Below, piece after piece: positions 7,763-14,815 of a stretch of DNA of 36,851 bases (the stretch's first letter is position 1; each line of letters starts with the position of its first letter). The translations under genes and the position numbers were made by a program. The stretch is from Phaeospirillum sp. GTDB lineage: Bacteria; Pseudomonadota; Alphaproteobacteria; Rhodospirillales; Magnetospirillaceae. A model generated the notes under the pieces. The model was not told the origin of the DNA. It did not search any database and worked only from the letters and a program-made list of their open reading frames with translations. The stretch is from the NCBI GenBank assembly GCA_030824585.1, contig JAVBXM010000225.1:1-36851 (forward strand), given 5' to 3'.

Positions 7763-8556
7763 AAACCATCAAGCCAGGCTCGCCGCTCGCCGCCAATAGC
7801 CCGGTCGTTCCCGGCCCGCGTCTGGTGGCCGACAATCCCGGCCTGATGGCCCGCAATATCGGCAAGCGCTTCAAGGGCCGCCCGGTGTTGCGCGACGTCT
7901 CCATTTCCGTGCAGCGGGGCGAGGCGGTGGGCCTGCTGGGACCCAACGGCGCCGGCAAGACCACCTGTTTCTACTGCATCACCGGCCTGATCAATCCGGA
8001 CATGGGTTCGATCCTGCTGGACGGCACCGAGATCACCGACCTGCCCATGTACCGCCGCGCCCGGCTGGGCATCGGCTACCTGCCGCAGGAAGCCTCGATC
8101 TTCCGGGGCCTGTCGGTGGAAGGCAACATCATGGCGGTGCTCGAAGTGGTCGAACCCGACCTGGAGCGCCGCCGGCACGACCTGGAAAACCTGCTGGCCG
8201 AGTTTTCCATCAGCCATCTGCGCCGCGCCCCGGCCATGGCCCTGTCGGGCGGCGAGCGCCGCCGCGTCGAGATCGCCCGCGCCCTGGCCTGTCGTCCCCA
8301 CTTCATCTTGCTGGACGAGCCGCTGGCCGGCATCGACCCCATCGCCGTATCGGACATCCGCGACCTGGTGTCCCACCTCAAGCACCGCGGCATCGGAGTA
8401 CTGATCACCGACCACAATGTGCGCGAGACCCTGGACCTCATCGACCGTGCCTACATCTTGCACGACGGCGCGGTGCTGATGGAGGGCCGCCCCGCCGAGA
8501 TCGTCGCCCACGAAGGGGTGCGGCGAGTCTATCTCGGCGAGCGGTTCAGCATGTAA
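7759..8556 (+). CDS. lptB: LPS export ABC transporter ATPase LptB
   Basis: 265 residues. It powers extraction of lipopolysaccharide from the inner membrane with LptF and LptG, which are not in this window. All ABC motifs are present: Walker A GPNGAGKT (61-68), Q-loop Q110 (YLPQEAS), signature LSGGE (162-166), Walker B FILLDE (182-187) and switch H219 (LITDHN). An N-terminal extension of about 25 residues precedes the family core. It overlaps lptA by 4 bases, and rpoN starts 9 bases after its stop. Confidence 0.95.
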   Translation: MKTIKPGSPLAANSPVVPGPRLVADNPGLMARNIGKRFKGRPVLRDVSISVQRGEAVGLLGPNGAGKTTCFYCITGLINPDMGSILLDGTEITDLPMYRRARLGIGYLPQEASIFRGLSVEGNIMAVLEVVEPDLERRRHDLENLLAEFSISHLRRAPAMALSGGERRRVEIARALACRPHFILLDEPLAGIDPIAVSDIRDLVSHLKHRGIGVLITDHNVRETLDLIDRAYILHDGAVLMEGRPAEIVAHEGVRRVYLGERFSM

Positions 8557-8565
8557 AGCCCCGCC

Positions 8566-10080
8566 ATGGCCATCGGTCCCAGGCTTGATATCCGCCAGAC
8601 CCAGTCTCTGGTGATGACTCCGCAATTGCAGCAGGCCATCAAGCTGCTGCAATTGTCCAATTTCGAGCTTGCCGCCTTCATCGACCAGGAGCTGGAGCGC
8701 AACCCGCTGCTGGAGCGCGAGGAGGGCGAGCGCGGTCCCGAACCCACCGAGCCCAAGGTCGACACCGCCGACCTGGCGGTTCTCGATTCCGCCCCCGCCG
8801 AGGCGCCGCTGCTGGACGGCATGAACGGCGGCTCGGCCGAGGACGGCATGGACGTGGATTACGACAACACCTTCAACAACGACAGCGCCTCGGATGCGGT
8901 CCAAGATGAATCCCTGGGCCAGTGGGGCAACATGGGCAGCGGCGGCGGCAGCGGCTTCGACGACGCCGAGTCCAACCTGGAACAGATGGTGGCGGGCGAT
9001 ATCTCGTTGCGCGACCACCTGGCGGCCCAGGTCAACATGGACATCCTCGTCCCCGCCGACCGGCTGATCGCGCTGCACCTGATCGAGATGCTGGACGAGG
9101 CCGGCTACCTGATCGGCGACCTGGACGAACTGGCGGAAAAGCTGGGCTGTTCGCGCGAGCATGTGGAAGTGGTGTTGAAGCGCGTCCAGGGCTTCGATCC
9201 CGTCGGCGTCTTCGCCCGCACCCTGAAGGAATGCCTGGGGCTGCAACTGGCCGAGAAGAACCGCCTGGACCCGGCCATGCAGGCCCTGCTCGACAACCTG
9301 GAACTGCTGGCCCGGCGCGACCTGCCCGGCCTGATGCGGGTCTGCGGCGTCGACGCCGAGGACATGGCCGAGATGATCGGCGAGATCAAGGCGCTGGACC
9401 CCAAGCCGGCGCTGGCCTTCGACCATATCGTCGCCCAGCCGGTCACCCCCGACGTGCTGATGCGCCGCACCCAGGACGGCGCCTGGGTGGTGGAGCTGAA
9501 CTCCGACACCCTGCCCCGCGTGCTGGTCAACACCCGCTATTATTCCAAGATCGCCGGCAGCGCCCGCAGCAAGGACGACAAGACCTATATCTCCGAGCGG
9601 TTCCAGTCGGCCAACTGGCTGGTCAAGTCGCTGCACCAGCGCGCCACCACCATCCTCAAGGTGGCCACCGAGATCGTGCGGCAGCAGGACGCCTTCTTCC
9701 GCCTGGGCGTGCAGCACCTGCGCCCGCTGGTGCTCAGGGACATCGCCACCGCCATCTCCATGCACGAAAGCACGGTCAGCCGCGTCACCTCCAACAAGTA
9801 CATCGCCACGCCGCGCGGCATCTACGAGCTGAAGTACTTCTTCACCCAGGCCATCGGCTCGGCCGACGGCGGCGACGCCCATTCCGCCGAGGCGGTGCGC
9901 CACCGCATCAAGGTGCTGATCGATTCCGAGGGCAAGAGCGTGCTGTCCGACGATTCCATCGTCGACGCTCTCAAGGCCGAAGGCATCGACATCGCCCGGC
10001 GCACGGTGGCAAAATACCGGGAAGCCATGAACATCGGCTCGTCGGTCCAGCGCCGGCGCGAGAAGTCGCTGGGCATGTGA
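8566..10080 (+). CDS. rpoN: RNA polymerase sigma-54 factor RpoN
   Basis: 504 residues. Sigma-54 directs RNA polymerase to -24/-12 promoters that need AAA+ activators, typically nitrogen-assimilation and motility genes. Region I is Gln/Leu-rich (SLVMTPQLQQAIKLLQLSN, about 14-32). Region II is an acidic linker with Gly runs (about 48-140). The core-binding and HTH domains follow. The RpoN box ARRTVAKYRE lies at 477-486. It is the last gene of the kdsD-lpt transcription unit, as in many Proteobacteria. The hpf gene usually downstream is absent; ptsN follows 163 bases later behind its own promoter. Confidence 0.96.
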   Translation: MAIGPRLDIRQTQSLVMTPQLQQAIKLLQLSNFELAAFIDQELERNPLLEREEGERGPEPTEPKVDTADLAVLDSAPAEAPLLDGMNGGSAEDGMDVDYDNTFNNDSASDAVQDESLGQWGNMGSGGGSGFDDAESNLEQMVAGDISLRDHLAAQVNMDILVPADRLIALHLIEMLDEAGYLIGDLDELAEKLGCSREHVEVVLKRVQGFDPVGVFARTLKECLGLQLAEKNRLDPAMQALLDNLELLARRDLPGLMRVCGVDAEDMAEMIGEIKALDPKPALAFDHIVAQPVTPDVLMRRTQDGAWVVELNSDTLPRVLVNTRYYSKIAGSARSKDDKTYISERFQSANWLVKSLHQRATTILKVATEIVRQQDAFFRLGVQHLRPLVLRDIATAISMHESTVSRVTSNKYIATPRGIYELKYFFTQAIGSADGGDAHSAEAVRHRIKVLIDSEGKSVLSDDSIVDALKAEGIDIARRTVAKYREAMNIGSSVQRRREKSLGM

Positions 10081-10100
10081 CGCCCCACCGTCCGGCATGC

Positions 10101-10129
10101 TTGACTTCGGACAAGCCGGGGCCTATTTT
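10101..10129 (+). promoter_or_regulatory. Promoter of ptsN
   Basis: TTGACT (10101-10106) is spaced exactly 17 bp from TATTTT (10124-10129). The leader would be about 107 bases and contain the hairpin at 10208-10226. This separates ptsN from the rpoN operon. Confidence 0.6.
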
Positions 10130-10207
10130 CCGCCCGCCCCGTGGGAAGACGGGACGGGGCGCGATCCGCGCGGTAGAGTGCATCCCGCGCGCGTTATGGA
10201 AGACCCA

Positions 10208-10226
10208 GCGGAGCCAAAGGCTCCGC
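10208..10226 (+). other. Hairpin in the ptsN leader
   Basis: GCGGAGCC (10208-10215) pairs perfectly with GGCTCCGC (10219-10226) around AAA. No T-run follows. It ends about 17 bases before the ptsN ATG, next to the AGGG Shine-Dalgarno at 10233, so it could affect initiation or mRNA stability. That is inference. Confidence 0.45.
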
Positions 10227-10243
10227 GCTCATAGGGTGGATTC

Positions 10244-10708
10244 ATGGAAATCACCGATCTGATCAGCCCGGCCGCCGTCATTCCGAATCTGCGCGCCACC
10301 TCGAAGAAGCAGGCGCTGCAGGATCTGGCCAAGAAGGCTGCCGAGATTACCGGCCTGCACGAGCGGGCCATTTTCGACGTGCTGCTGGAGCGCGAGCGCC
10401 TGGGCACCACCGGTGTCGGCAACGGCATCGCCATTCCCCACGGCAAGCTGCCGGCCATGGAGCGTCTCTACGGCCTGTTCGCCCGCCTGGAGAAGCCCAT
10501 TCCCTTCGAGTCCATCGACGAGCAGCCGGTGGACCTGATCTTCCTGCTGCTGGCCCCCGAATCGGCCGGCGCCGACCACCTGAAGGCCCTGGCCCGGGTG
10601 TCCCGCCTGCTGCGCGACAAGAGCGTGTGCGAGAAGCTGCGCGGCACCGACAACGCCGACGCGCTGTACGCCCTGCTGACCGAATCCCCCGCCAGCCGGG
10701 CGGCATAA
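10244..10708 (+). CDS. ptsN: Nitrogen-regulatory phosphotransferase EIIA-Ntr
   Basis: 154 residues, the standard single PTS EIIA type-2 domain. The phosphoacceptor is H66 in GNGIAIPHGKLP. EIIA-Ntr receives phosphate from EI-Ntr and NPr and regulates potassium uptake, nitrogen and carbon functions rather than moving sugar. It sits downstream of rpoN as in most Proteobacteria but without the usual hpf in between. Its TAA stop (10706-10708) is the first base triplet of the left arm of the large inverted repeat described separately. Confidence 0.94.
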   Translation: MEITDLISPAAVIPNLRATSKKQALQDLAKKAAEITGLHERAIFDVLLERERLGTTGVGNGIAIPHGKLPAMERLYGLFARLEKPIPFESIDEQPVDLIFLLLAPESAGADHLKALARVSRLLRDKSVCEKLRGTDNADALYALLTESPASRAA

Positions 10709-10771
10709 GCCTGTTTCGGAAAAAGTCCTTCGCCCTGCGGGCTCGGTGTACTTTTCCCGAGATTCTATTGA

Positions 10772-10806
10772 AAAAATGGGCTTAAGGCGGCTTCGCGCCC
10801 ATTTTT
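10772..10806. terminator. Rho-independent terminator (ptsN side)
   Basis: AAAAATGGGC (10772-10781) pairs perfectly with GCCCATTTTT (10797-10806) around a 15-base loop. The A-run and T-run make it work in both directions. Confidence 0.65.
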
Positions 10807-10817
10807 GACTCATCTTA

Positions 10818-10846
10818 CCCAATCCGAGACCTTGTCTCGGATTGGG
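10818..10846. other. Perfect 13-bp hairpin
   Basis: CCCAATCCGAGAC (10818-10830) pairs without mismatch with GTCTCGGATTGGG (10834-10846) across loop CTT. There is no T-run. It is the central element of the ptsN/DUF1150 spacer. Confidence 0.7.
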
Positions 10847-10858
10847 GAGAAAGAAGTC

Positions 10859-10895
10859 AAAGCCCGCGCGCCGGGCCGCCCTAAGCGCGGGCTTT
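10859..10895. terminator. Second Rho-independent terminator in the ptsN/DUF1150 spacer
   Basis: AAAGCCCGCGC (10859-10869) pairs perfectly with GCGCGGGCTTT (10885-10895) around a 15-base loop, followed by TCCTT. The A-run on the left lets it act on the minus strand too, for the Hsp20-DUF1150 transcript. Confidence 0.65.
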
Positions 10896-10959
10896 TCCTT
10901 AAATCTTCCTGCGGAAAAGTACACCGAGGCGTAGCCGAGGGACTTTTCCGCAAGCGTGC

Positions 10960-11193
10960 TTAATGCACGCTCATGGGTTCCATCTCGTGCTGGACGATGG
11001 CGGCAAACGCGGTATCGCGCGAGGGCGCCGCGCCGATCACCGTGCCGTCGGCGGCATGGATGGACCAGCCGCCCTGTCCGCCATTGTCCTCGTGCTTGAA
11101 ATAGGCGACGGCCGGCATGCCCCAATTGAGGAAATCCGTGGCATTCATCAGATGATGGCCCGAAGCGGCGGGCTTGTTGTCGATGGTCTTCAT
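10960..11193 (-). CDS. DUF1150 family small protein
   Basis: 77 residues, soluble, with no signal or membrane segment. The central part (FLNWGMPAVAYFKHEDNGG, GWSIHAADGTVIG, FAAIVQHEMEP) matches the DUF1150 family of Alphaproteobacteria, which is usually encoded next to a small heat-shock protein. It starts 2 bases after the Hsp20 stop and has GGGAGG about 7 bases upstream of its ATG at 11193, inside the end of the Hsp20 gene. It is therefore in the same heat-shock transcription unit. Biochemical function is unknown; an accessory role to Hsp20 is inferred from position only. Confidence 0.82.
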   Translation of the reverse strand: MKTIDNKPAASGHHLMNATDFLNWGMPAVAYFKHEDNGGQGGWSIHAADGTVIGAAPSRDTAFAAIVQHEMEPMSVH

Positions 11194-11195
11194 GT

Positions 11196-11693
11196 TCAGA
11201 CCTCCCTCTTCTGGCCGGTTCTGGCCCGGGACGCCGACGAGGCTTCGTCGGCCGAAACGGTAATGGTGTGGGGAGCCTCTCCCGCCCGCCCGATGGGGAT
11301 GGTGCGGACCTTGGGTTCCGGCACCCGGCGGATCAGGTCGATATGTAGCAGGCCGTTGTCGAGCGACGCGCCCATCACTTCCATGCCGTCGGCCAGCAGG
11401 AAGGCCCGCTGGAACTGGCGCGAAGCGATGCCGCGATGGATGAAGATGCGTTCCCCCTCGTCCTCGGACTGGCGGCCGCGGATGACCAGTTGGTTATCCT
11501 CCAGCGCCACCGACAGGTTGTCCCAGGAGAACCCGGCCACCGCCAGGGTGATGCGCAGGCCGTTCTCGGAAATCTGCTCGATGTTGTAGGGCGGATAGCC
11601 CTCGGGCGAGGCCTTGGACATGCGGTCCAGCAGCCGGTCGAAATGATCGAAGCCGAGCAGCAGCGGGGAATTGAACGTGGACAAGCGAGACAT
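11196..11693 (-). CDS. Hsp20 / small heat-shock protein (IbpA-type)
   Basis: 165 residues. Small heat-shock proteins hold unfolding proteins for later refolding by DnaK/ClpB. The alpha-crystallin domain spans about 33-130, with NGLRITLAVAGFSWDNLSV and NGLLHIDLIRRVPEPK. The flexible C-terminal tail contains RTIPIG, the I-x-I/V-type oligomerisation motif. ATG at 11693 has GAGGAGG about 9 bases upstream. It is followed 2 bases later by DUF1150. A sigma-32-like promoter lies at 11761-11794. Confidence 0.93.
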   Translation of the reverse strand: MSRLSTFNSPLLLGFDHFDRLLDRMSKASPEGYPPYNIEQISENGLRITLAVAGFSWDNLSVALEDNQLVIRGRQSEDEGERIFIHRGIASRQFQRAFLLADGMEVMGASLDNGLLHIDLIRRVPEPKVRTIPIGRAGEAPHTITVSADEASSASRARTGQKREV

Positions 11694-11760
11694 GATCTTC
11701 GTCCTCCTCGGGCATGAGCGAGTCCGCCAAGGAAGGGCCCGACCATCGGCACCCTTCGTT

Positions 11761-11794
11761 ATAATATCTTGGGGGGAATTAAGGGATCGTCAAG
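11761..11794 (-). promoter_or_regulatory. Sigma-32 (RpoH)-like promoter of hsp20
   Basis: On the minus strand CTTGAC (11794-11789) is followed after 14 bases by CCCCAAGATATTAT (11774-11761). This matches the heat-shock pattern CTTGAA-N13-17-CCCCATNT well. The leader would be about 60 bases. It contains CTCG and CGAG segments near the GAGGAGG Shine-Dalgarno that could form a weak thermosensor. Confidence 0.6.
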
Positions 11795-11870
11795 CGAGGA
11801 GGGGCTGACACCCCTTTTCTTCATGACCCGTCAGGCACCGGGCGCGGGCCTCGCCATGCATGGTCTGGCG

Positions 11871-12725
11871 TCACCAGCCCTTGCGCAGACCGCCCACCAG
11901 CTCGACGTAGTCGTGCTCGTCATCGGGCGAGATCAGGCCGTGGCGGACCAGGAAGTCGATGATCACCAGATTGACGTTGAACTTGAACTCGTCGGTATCG
12001 CGGACCAGCCGCGCCACCTCGGCCACCGGCATCAGGGTGAAGCCCTGCAACTCGCCGTCGGTGTTGCGCGGCGTGAAGTCCGGCGGCACGTCCAGGTCAT
12101 AGCAGAACATCACGTCGGGCTTGAGGCCCCACTCGTCCTCCAGGCAGTAGGAGATGGCCCCCACCGGCCGGGCGGTGGCGGCGACGGCCGCCGGGATGTC
12201 CGCCTCCTCGGCCGCTTCCTTGATCAGGTTGTCGGCCAGGGACAGGTCACTGGGCTGGCCGCCCGCCACCATGTTGTCCAGCTTGTCGGGCGCCACGCTC
12301 TTGTCCTTGGCGCGGCGGCCGATCCACAGATGCAGGCCGTCGGGGCGGCGCACCAGGCCATTGACGTGGACGCCATAGGCGCGGATGCCGAACAGGCTGA
12401 CCACGCCGCGATCGATGCTCATCAGGGCCGGATCGCCGAACCGCGCCGCCACCCGGTAGCGTTCGCCGCGCAAGCGGGGCGTGCCCCAATTCTCGGCCAG
12501 TTCGCCGGTCACCTCGTCGATGGCGTTGCTGCGCGCCTCGGGGGTGGCCAGGGCCGGGTGCAGGCTGACGCCCTCGATGGAGACGCGGAAAGCCTCGGGA
12601 AAGGCGGCGAGCCGCTGGGCCACGTCGTGGCGCACCCAGCCGATCCACTTGCCCTCCACCGAGAACGGCCGGAACTTCGACAGGTCGTGGCGGTTGCAGA
12701 CTCGGATATGATCGAGGAAGGCCAT
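11871..12725 (-). CDS. DUF4743-Nudix hydrolase
   Basis: 284 residues from the chosen ATG at 12725, which has GGAG about 8 bases upstream. An upstream in-frame ATG at 12806 lacks a Shine-Dalgarno and would add 27 residues outside the family. The N-terminal half (about 5-115) resembles DUF4743, and the C-terminal half is a Nudix domain. The Nudix box at 155-177 is divergent: Gly155, Lys169, Glu170, Glu173 and Glu174 are kept, while the first Glu is Leu and the late Gly is Asp. Plant and yeast members of this fusion family remove damaged thiamine diphosphates; the same role here is possible but unproven. Single gene, divergent from GST. Confidence 0.85.
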   Translation of the reverse strand: MAFLDHIRVCNRHDLSKFRPFSVEGKWIGWVRHDVAQRLAAFPEAFRVSIEGVSLHPALATPEARSNAIDEVTGELAENWGTPRLRGERYRVAARFGDPALMSIDRGVVSLFGIRAYGVHVNGLVRRPDGLHLWIGRRAKDKSVAPDKLDNMVAGGQPSDLSLADNLIKEAAEEADIPAAVAATARPVGAISYCLEDEWGLKPDVMFCYDLDVPPDFTPRNTDGELQGFTLMPVAEVARLVRDTDEFKFNVNLVIIDFLVRHGLISPDDEHDYVELVGGLRKGW

Positions 12726-12873
12726 GGCGGGGCTCCGGCGAAGAAGGTCGTCAGGGTGACGCCCGCCGCCCCACTCGTCAAGGTCGGGACGCAGGGCAGG
12801 TTCCATTTAAGAAATGTTCACATCGCGCTGCCACCCCCTGTTCTCGCCGAGTGAAAAGCGGTAAAAGAGACGC

Positions 12874-13545
12874 ATGAGGACCCTTTACCATCATCCGCTC
12901 TGCCCCTTCTCGCGCCTCGTGCGCGTCGTGCTCGCCGAGAAGAAGCTGGATTTCGAGCCCCAGATCGAAAAGACCTGGGAACGCCGTCCCGAATTTCTCG
13001 CCCTGAATCCGGCCGGCCTGCTGCCCGTGCTGGTCGAGGAGGATGGCGCCGCCCTGGCCGACGCCACCGCCATCGTCGAGTATCTGGAGGAGACCAGCCG
13101 CGAGACCCCGCTGCTGCCCGCCGAACCGCTGGCCCGCGCCGAGGTGCGGCGCCTGATGGCCTGGTTCGGAAGCAAGTTCCACGCCGAGGTCACCGACCAT
13201 CTGGTCGGCGAGAAGGTATTCAAGCGCCTGGAATCGGGCCGCAACGAGCCGGATTCGCGGCGTATCCGCACCGGCTACAGCCATATCCACCAGCATCTGG
13301 ACTATGTGGGCCAGTTGGCCGAGCGGCATGGCTATCTGGCGGGGGGGATCTTCACCCTGGCCGACATCGCCGCCGCCGCCCAGATTTCCGCCGTCGATTA
13401 CGTGGGCGATGTGCCGTGGGACCAGCATGCCCCGGCCAAGGACTGGTATGCCCGCGTCAAGTCGCGGCCCAGCTTCCGCGTCCTGCTGGCCGACCACCTG
13501 CCCGGTCTGGTGCCGCCCCGGCACTATGCCAATCCGGATTTCTGA
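12874..13545 (+). CDS. Glutathione S-transferase family protein
   Basis: 223 residues. An N-terminal thioredoxin fold (1-75) with CPFS (10-13) near the usual catalytic Ser/Cys position, cis-Pro P51 in GLLPVL, and the glutathione-binding DATAIVEYLEE stretch. An all-helical C-terminal domain follows (about 85-215, with FTLADIAAAAQISAVDY). Cytosolic GSTs of this type conjugate or reduce electrophiles; the substrate cannot be told. Shine-Dalgarno is weak (AAAGAGA). A palindromic dispersed repeat begins 24 bases after the stop. Confidence 0.88.
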   Translation: MRTLYHHPLCPFSRLVRVVLAEKKLDFEPQIEKTWERRPEFLALNPAGLLPVLVEEDGAALADATAIVEYLEETSRETPLLPAEPLARAEVRRLMAWFGSKFHAEVTDHLVGEKVFKRLESGRNEPDSRRIRTGYSHIHQHLDYVGQLAERHGYLAGGIFTLADIAAAAQISAVDYVGDVPWDQHAPAKDWYARVKSRPSFRVLLADHLPGLVPPRHYANPDF

Positions 13546-13569
13546 AATCCCGGACCACGCGCGGCGATA

Positions 13570-13645
13570 AATTCACCACGAAGGCGTGAAGACGCACGAA
13601 GGGGACTTCCTTTTCCTTCGCTTCTTCGCGCCTTCGTGATGAAAT
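13570..13645. repeat. Dispersed CACGAAGG-type palindromic element, copy 1
   Basis: The left arm (13570-13604, CACCACGAAGGCGTGAAG, then ACGCACGAAGG) faces a right arm (13614-13645) ending CGCGCCTTCGTGATGAAAT, which is nearly its reverse complement. Spacer about 9 bases. The same sequence family recurs at 33454-33553. It lies between GST and the deacetylase gene and could form a long hairpin acting as terminator. Confidence 0.75.
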
Positions 13646-13673
13646 CCCTCACTCCCCGCGGAATCGCTGTGTC

Positions 13674-14345
13674 ATGTCGAGGTTCGCCCTCCTTATCCCC
13701 CTCCTCTTCCTCGCCTCCCCCGTCCGGGCCGGGGTGATCGAGCGGCTGCCGACCGGCGACAAGGTGGTGGCGCTGACCTTCGACGCCTGCGAGGCCAAGG
13801 GAGCGCCCGCCTTCCTCGATGCCGCCATCCTGAAGGTGCTGGCGGCGGAGGAGGTGCCCTACACCATCTTCGCCACCGGACTGTTCGTCCGGCGCAACGC
13901 CGCCGAACTGGCCCGCCTCGCCGCCAGCCCCCTGGTGCGGATCGAGAACCACTCCCTCGACCACCCGCAGCACATGGAGCGCCTCGGCGCGCCTTCCGTC
14001 CGCCGCCAGGTGGAGGAAGCCGATGCCGCCATCCAGGCGGTCACCGGCCGCAAACCCCGCTTCTTCCGCTTTCCCGCCGGCAATTACGACCCCGCCAGCC
14101 TGGCCGAGGTGGAGGCCACCGGCCACAAGGTGGTGCACTGGACGTTCCCCTCCGGCGATCCGGCCAGGGACGTGACCTCCGGGCACCTGCGCGACTGGGT
14201 GCTGAGCAAGACCCGGCCCGGCTCGATCCTCATCTTCCACGTCAACCAGCGGGCGCCCGCCACCGGCCCCGCCTTGCCCGGCCTGTTGGCCGAATTGCGG
14301 CGCAAGGGGTATCGCTTCGTGGCCCTGGAGGAGGCGCTGCCATGA
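13674..14345 (+). CDS. Exported polysaccharide deacetylase (CE4 / NodB-like)
   Basis: 223 residues. A signal peptide (1-19, cleavage near VRA-G) precedes a NodB homology domain. Motif 1 is TFDAC (35-39): the catalytic-base Asp37 is kept, but the second Asp, normally a metal ligand, is Ala38. Motif 2 H93-x3-H97 (NHSLDHP) retains both metal His. Motif 3 is RFPAGNY (132-138). IFHVN near the C-terminus fits motif 5. The family removes N- or O-acetyl groups from chitin-like or peptidoglycan glycans. The TFDAC variant forms a recognisable subgroup. It overlaps the downstream GNAT gene by 4 bases, suggesting a functional pair. Confidence 0.87.
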   Translation: MSRFALLIPLLFLASPVRAGVIERLPTGDKVVALTFDACEAKGAPAFLDAAILKVLAAEEVPYTIFATGLFVRRNAAELARLAASPLVRIENHSLDHPQHMERLGAPSVRRQVEEADAAIQAVTGRKPRFFRFPAGNYDPASLAEVEATGHKVVHWTFPSGDPARDVTSGHLRDWVLSKTRPGSILIFHVNQRAPATGPALPGLLAELRRKGYRFVALEEALP

Positions 14346-14815
14346 CCACCATCGCCCTGGACGGCGGCACCCTGCGCCCCCTGGAGCCCGCCGACGCCGG
14401 TCCGCTGGCCCTGGCCCTGACCGCCATGGATCCCTGGGCACGGCTGGGCTATGTCGCCCCGGCCCTGGAAGGCTACCTGAAGCGCGAGGATGCGGCGCTG
14501 ACCCGCTGGATCGTCGAGCGCCACGGCGAGATGGCCGGCGCTCTGGCGCTGCGCTCGCCCTGGCTGCGCGGCCCCTATGTGGAACTGTTCGCCATCCTGC
14601 CCCGCCACCAGGGCCATGGCCTGGGCGGCGCCGTCATGGACTGGGCGGCGAAAGGCGCGGCGCGGGTCGCCCCCAACCTGTGGGCCTGCGTCTCCGATTT
14701 CAACGCTTCCGCCCGGAGCTTCTACGCCCGCCACGGCTTCGCCGAGGTGGCGCCGCTGGACGGGCTGGTCCAGGCGGGAGCGAGCGAAATCCTGCTGCGC
14801 AAACGGCTAGAATAG
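14342..14815 (+). CDS. GNAT family N-acetyltransferase
   Basis: 157 residues. The acetyl-CoA loop RHQGHGLGGAVM (88-99) follows a beta strand VELFAILP, the classic GNAT motif A (R/Q-x-x-G-x-G/A). FNASARSFYARHGF near the C-terminus is motif B. The acceptor substrate is unknown. Its ATG overlaps the deacetylase stop (ATGA), so the two are coupled. Its last 9 bases overlap the last 9 bases of the convergent lysE-type gene. Confidence 0.88.
   Translation: MTTIALDGGTLRPLEPADAGPLALALTAMDPWARLGYVAPALEGYLKREDAALTRWIVERHGEMAGALALRSPWLRGPYVELFAILPRHQGHGLGGAVMDWAAKGAARVAPNLWACVSDFNASARSFYARHGFAEVAPLDGLVQAGASEILLRKRLE

Larger units (their letters stand above)
10706..10962. repeat. Large composite inverted repeat between ptsN and DUF1150
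   Basis: The left arm (about 10706-10761) and the reverse complement of the right arm (about 10962-10907) align over about 55 bases, roughly three-quarters identical. They share an exact 16-mer CTCGGTGTACTTTTCC (10742-10757, and on the minus strand 10928-10913). Each arm is also a palindrome: GGAAAAAGTCC facing GTACTTTTCC on the left, and GCGGAAAAGT/ACTTTTCCGC (10911-10920/10942-10951) on the right. Both arms begin with TAAGC, which contains the stop codons of the two convergent genes. Three further perfect hairpins lie inside. It could be a REP/MITE-like element or a double terminator. Confidence 0.75.

Noticed and set aside
11800-11818. AGGGG-CTGACA-CCCCT followed by TTTT, looking like a plus-strand terminator
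   Set aside because: No plus-strand gene ends here, the stem is 5 bp, and it abuts the hsp20 promoter. Chance or a minor structure is more likely.
12726-12806. 27-residue N-terminal extension of the Nudix protein from an upstream ATG
   Set aside because: No Shine-Dalgarno precedes it, while ATG 12725 has GGAG at good spacing and matches the expected family start.
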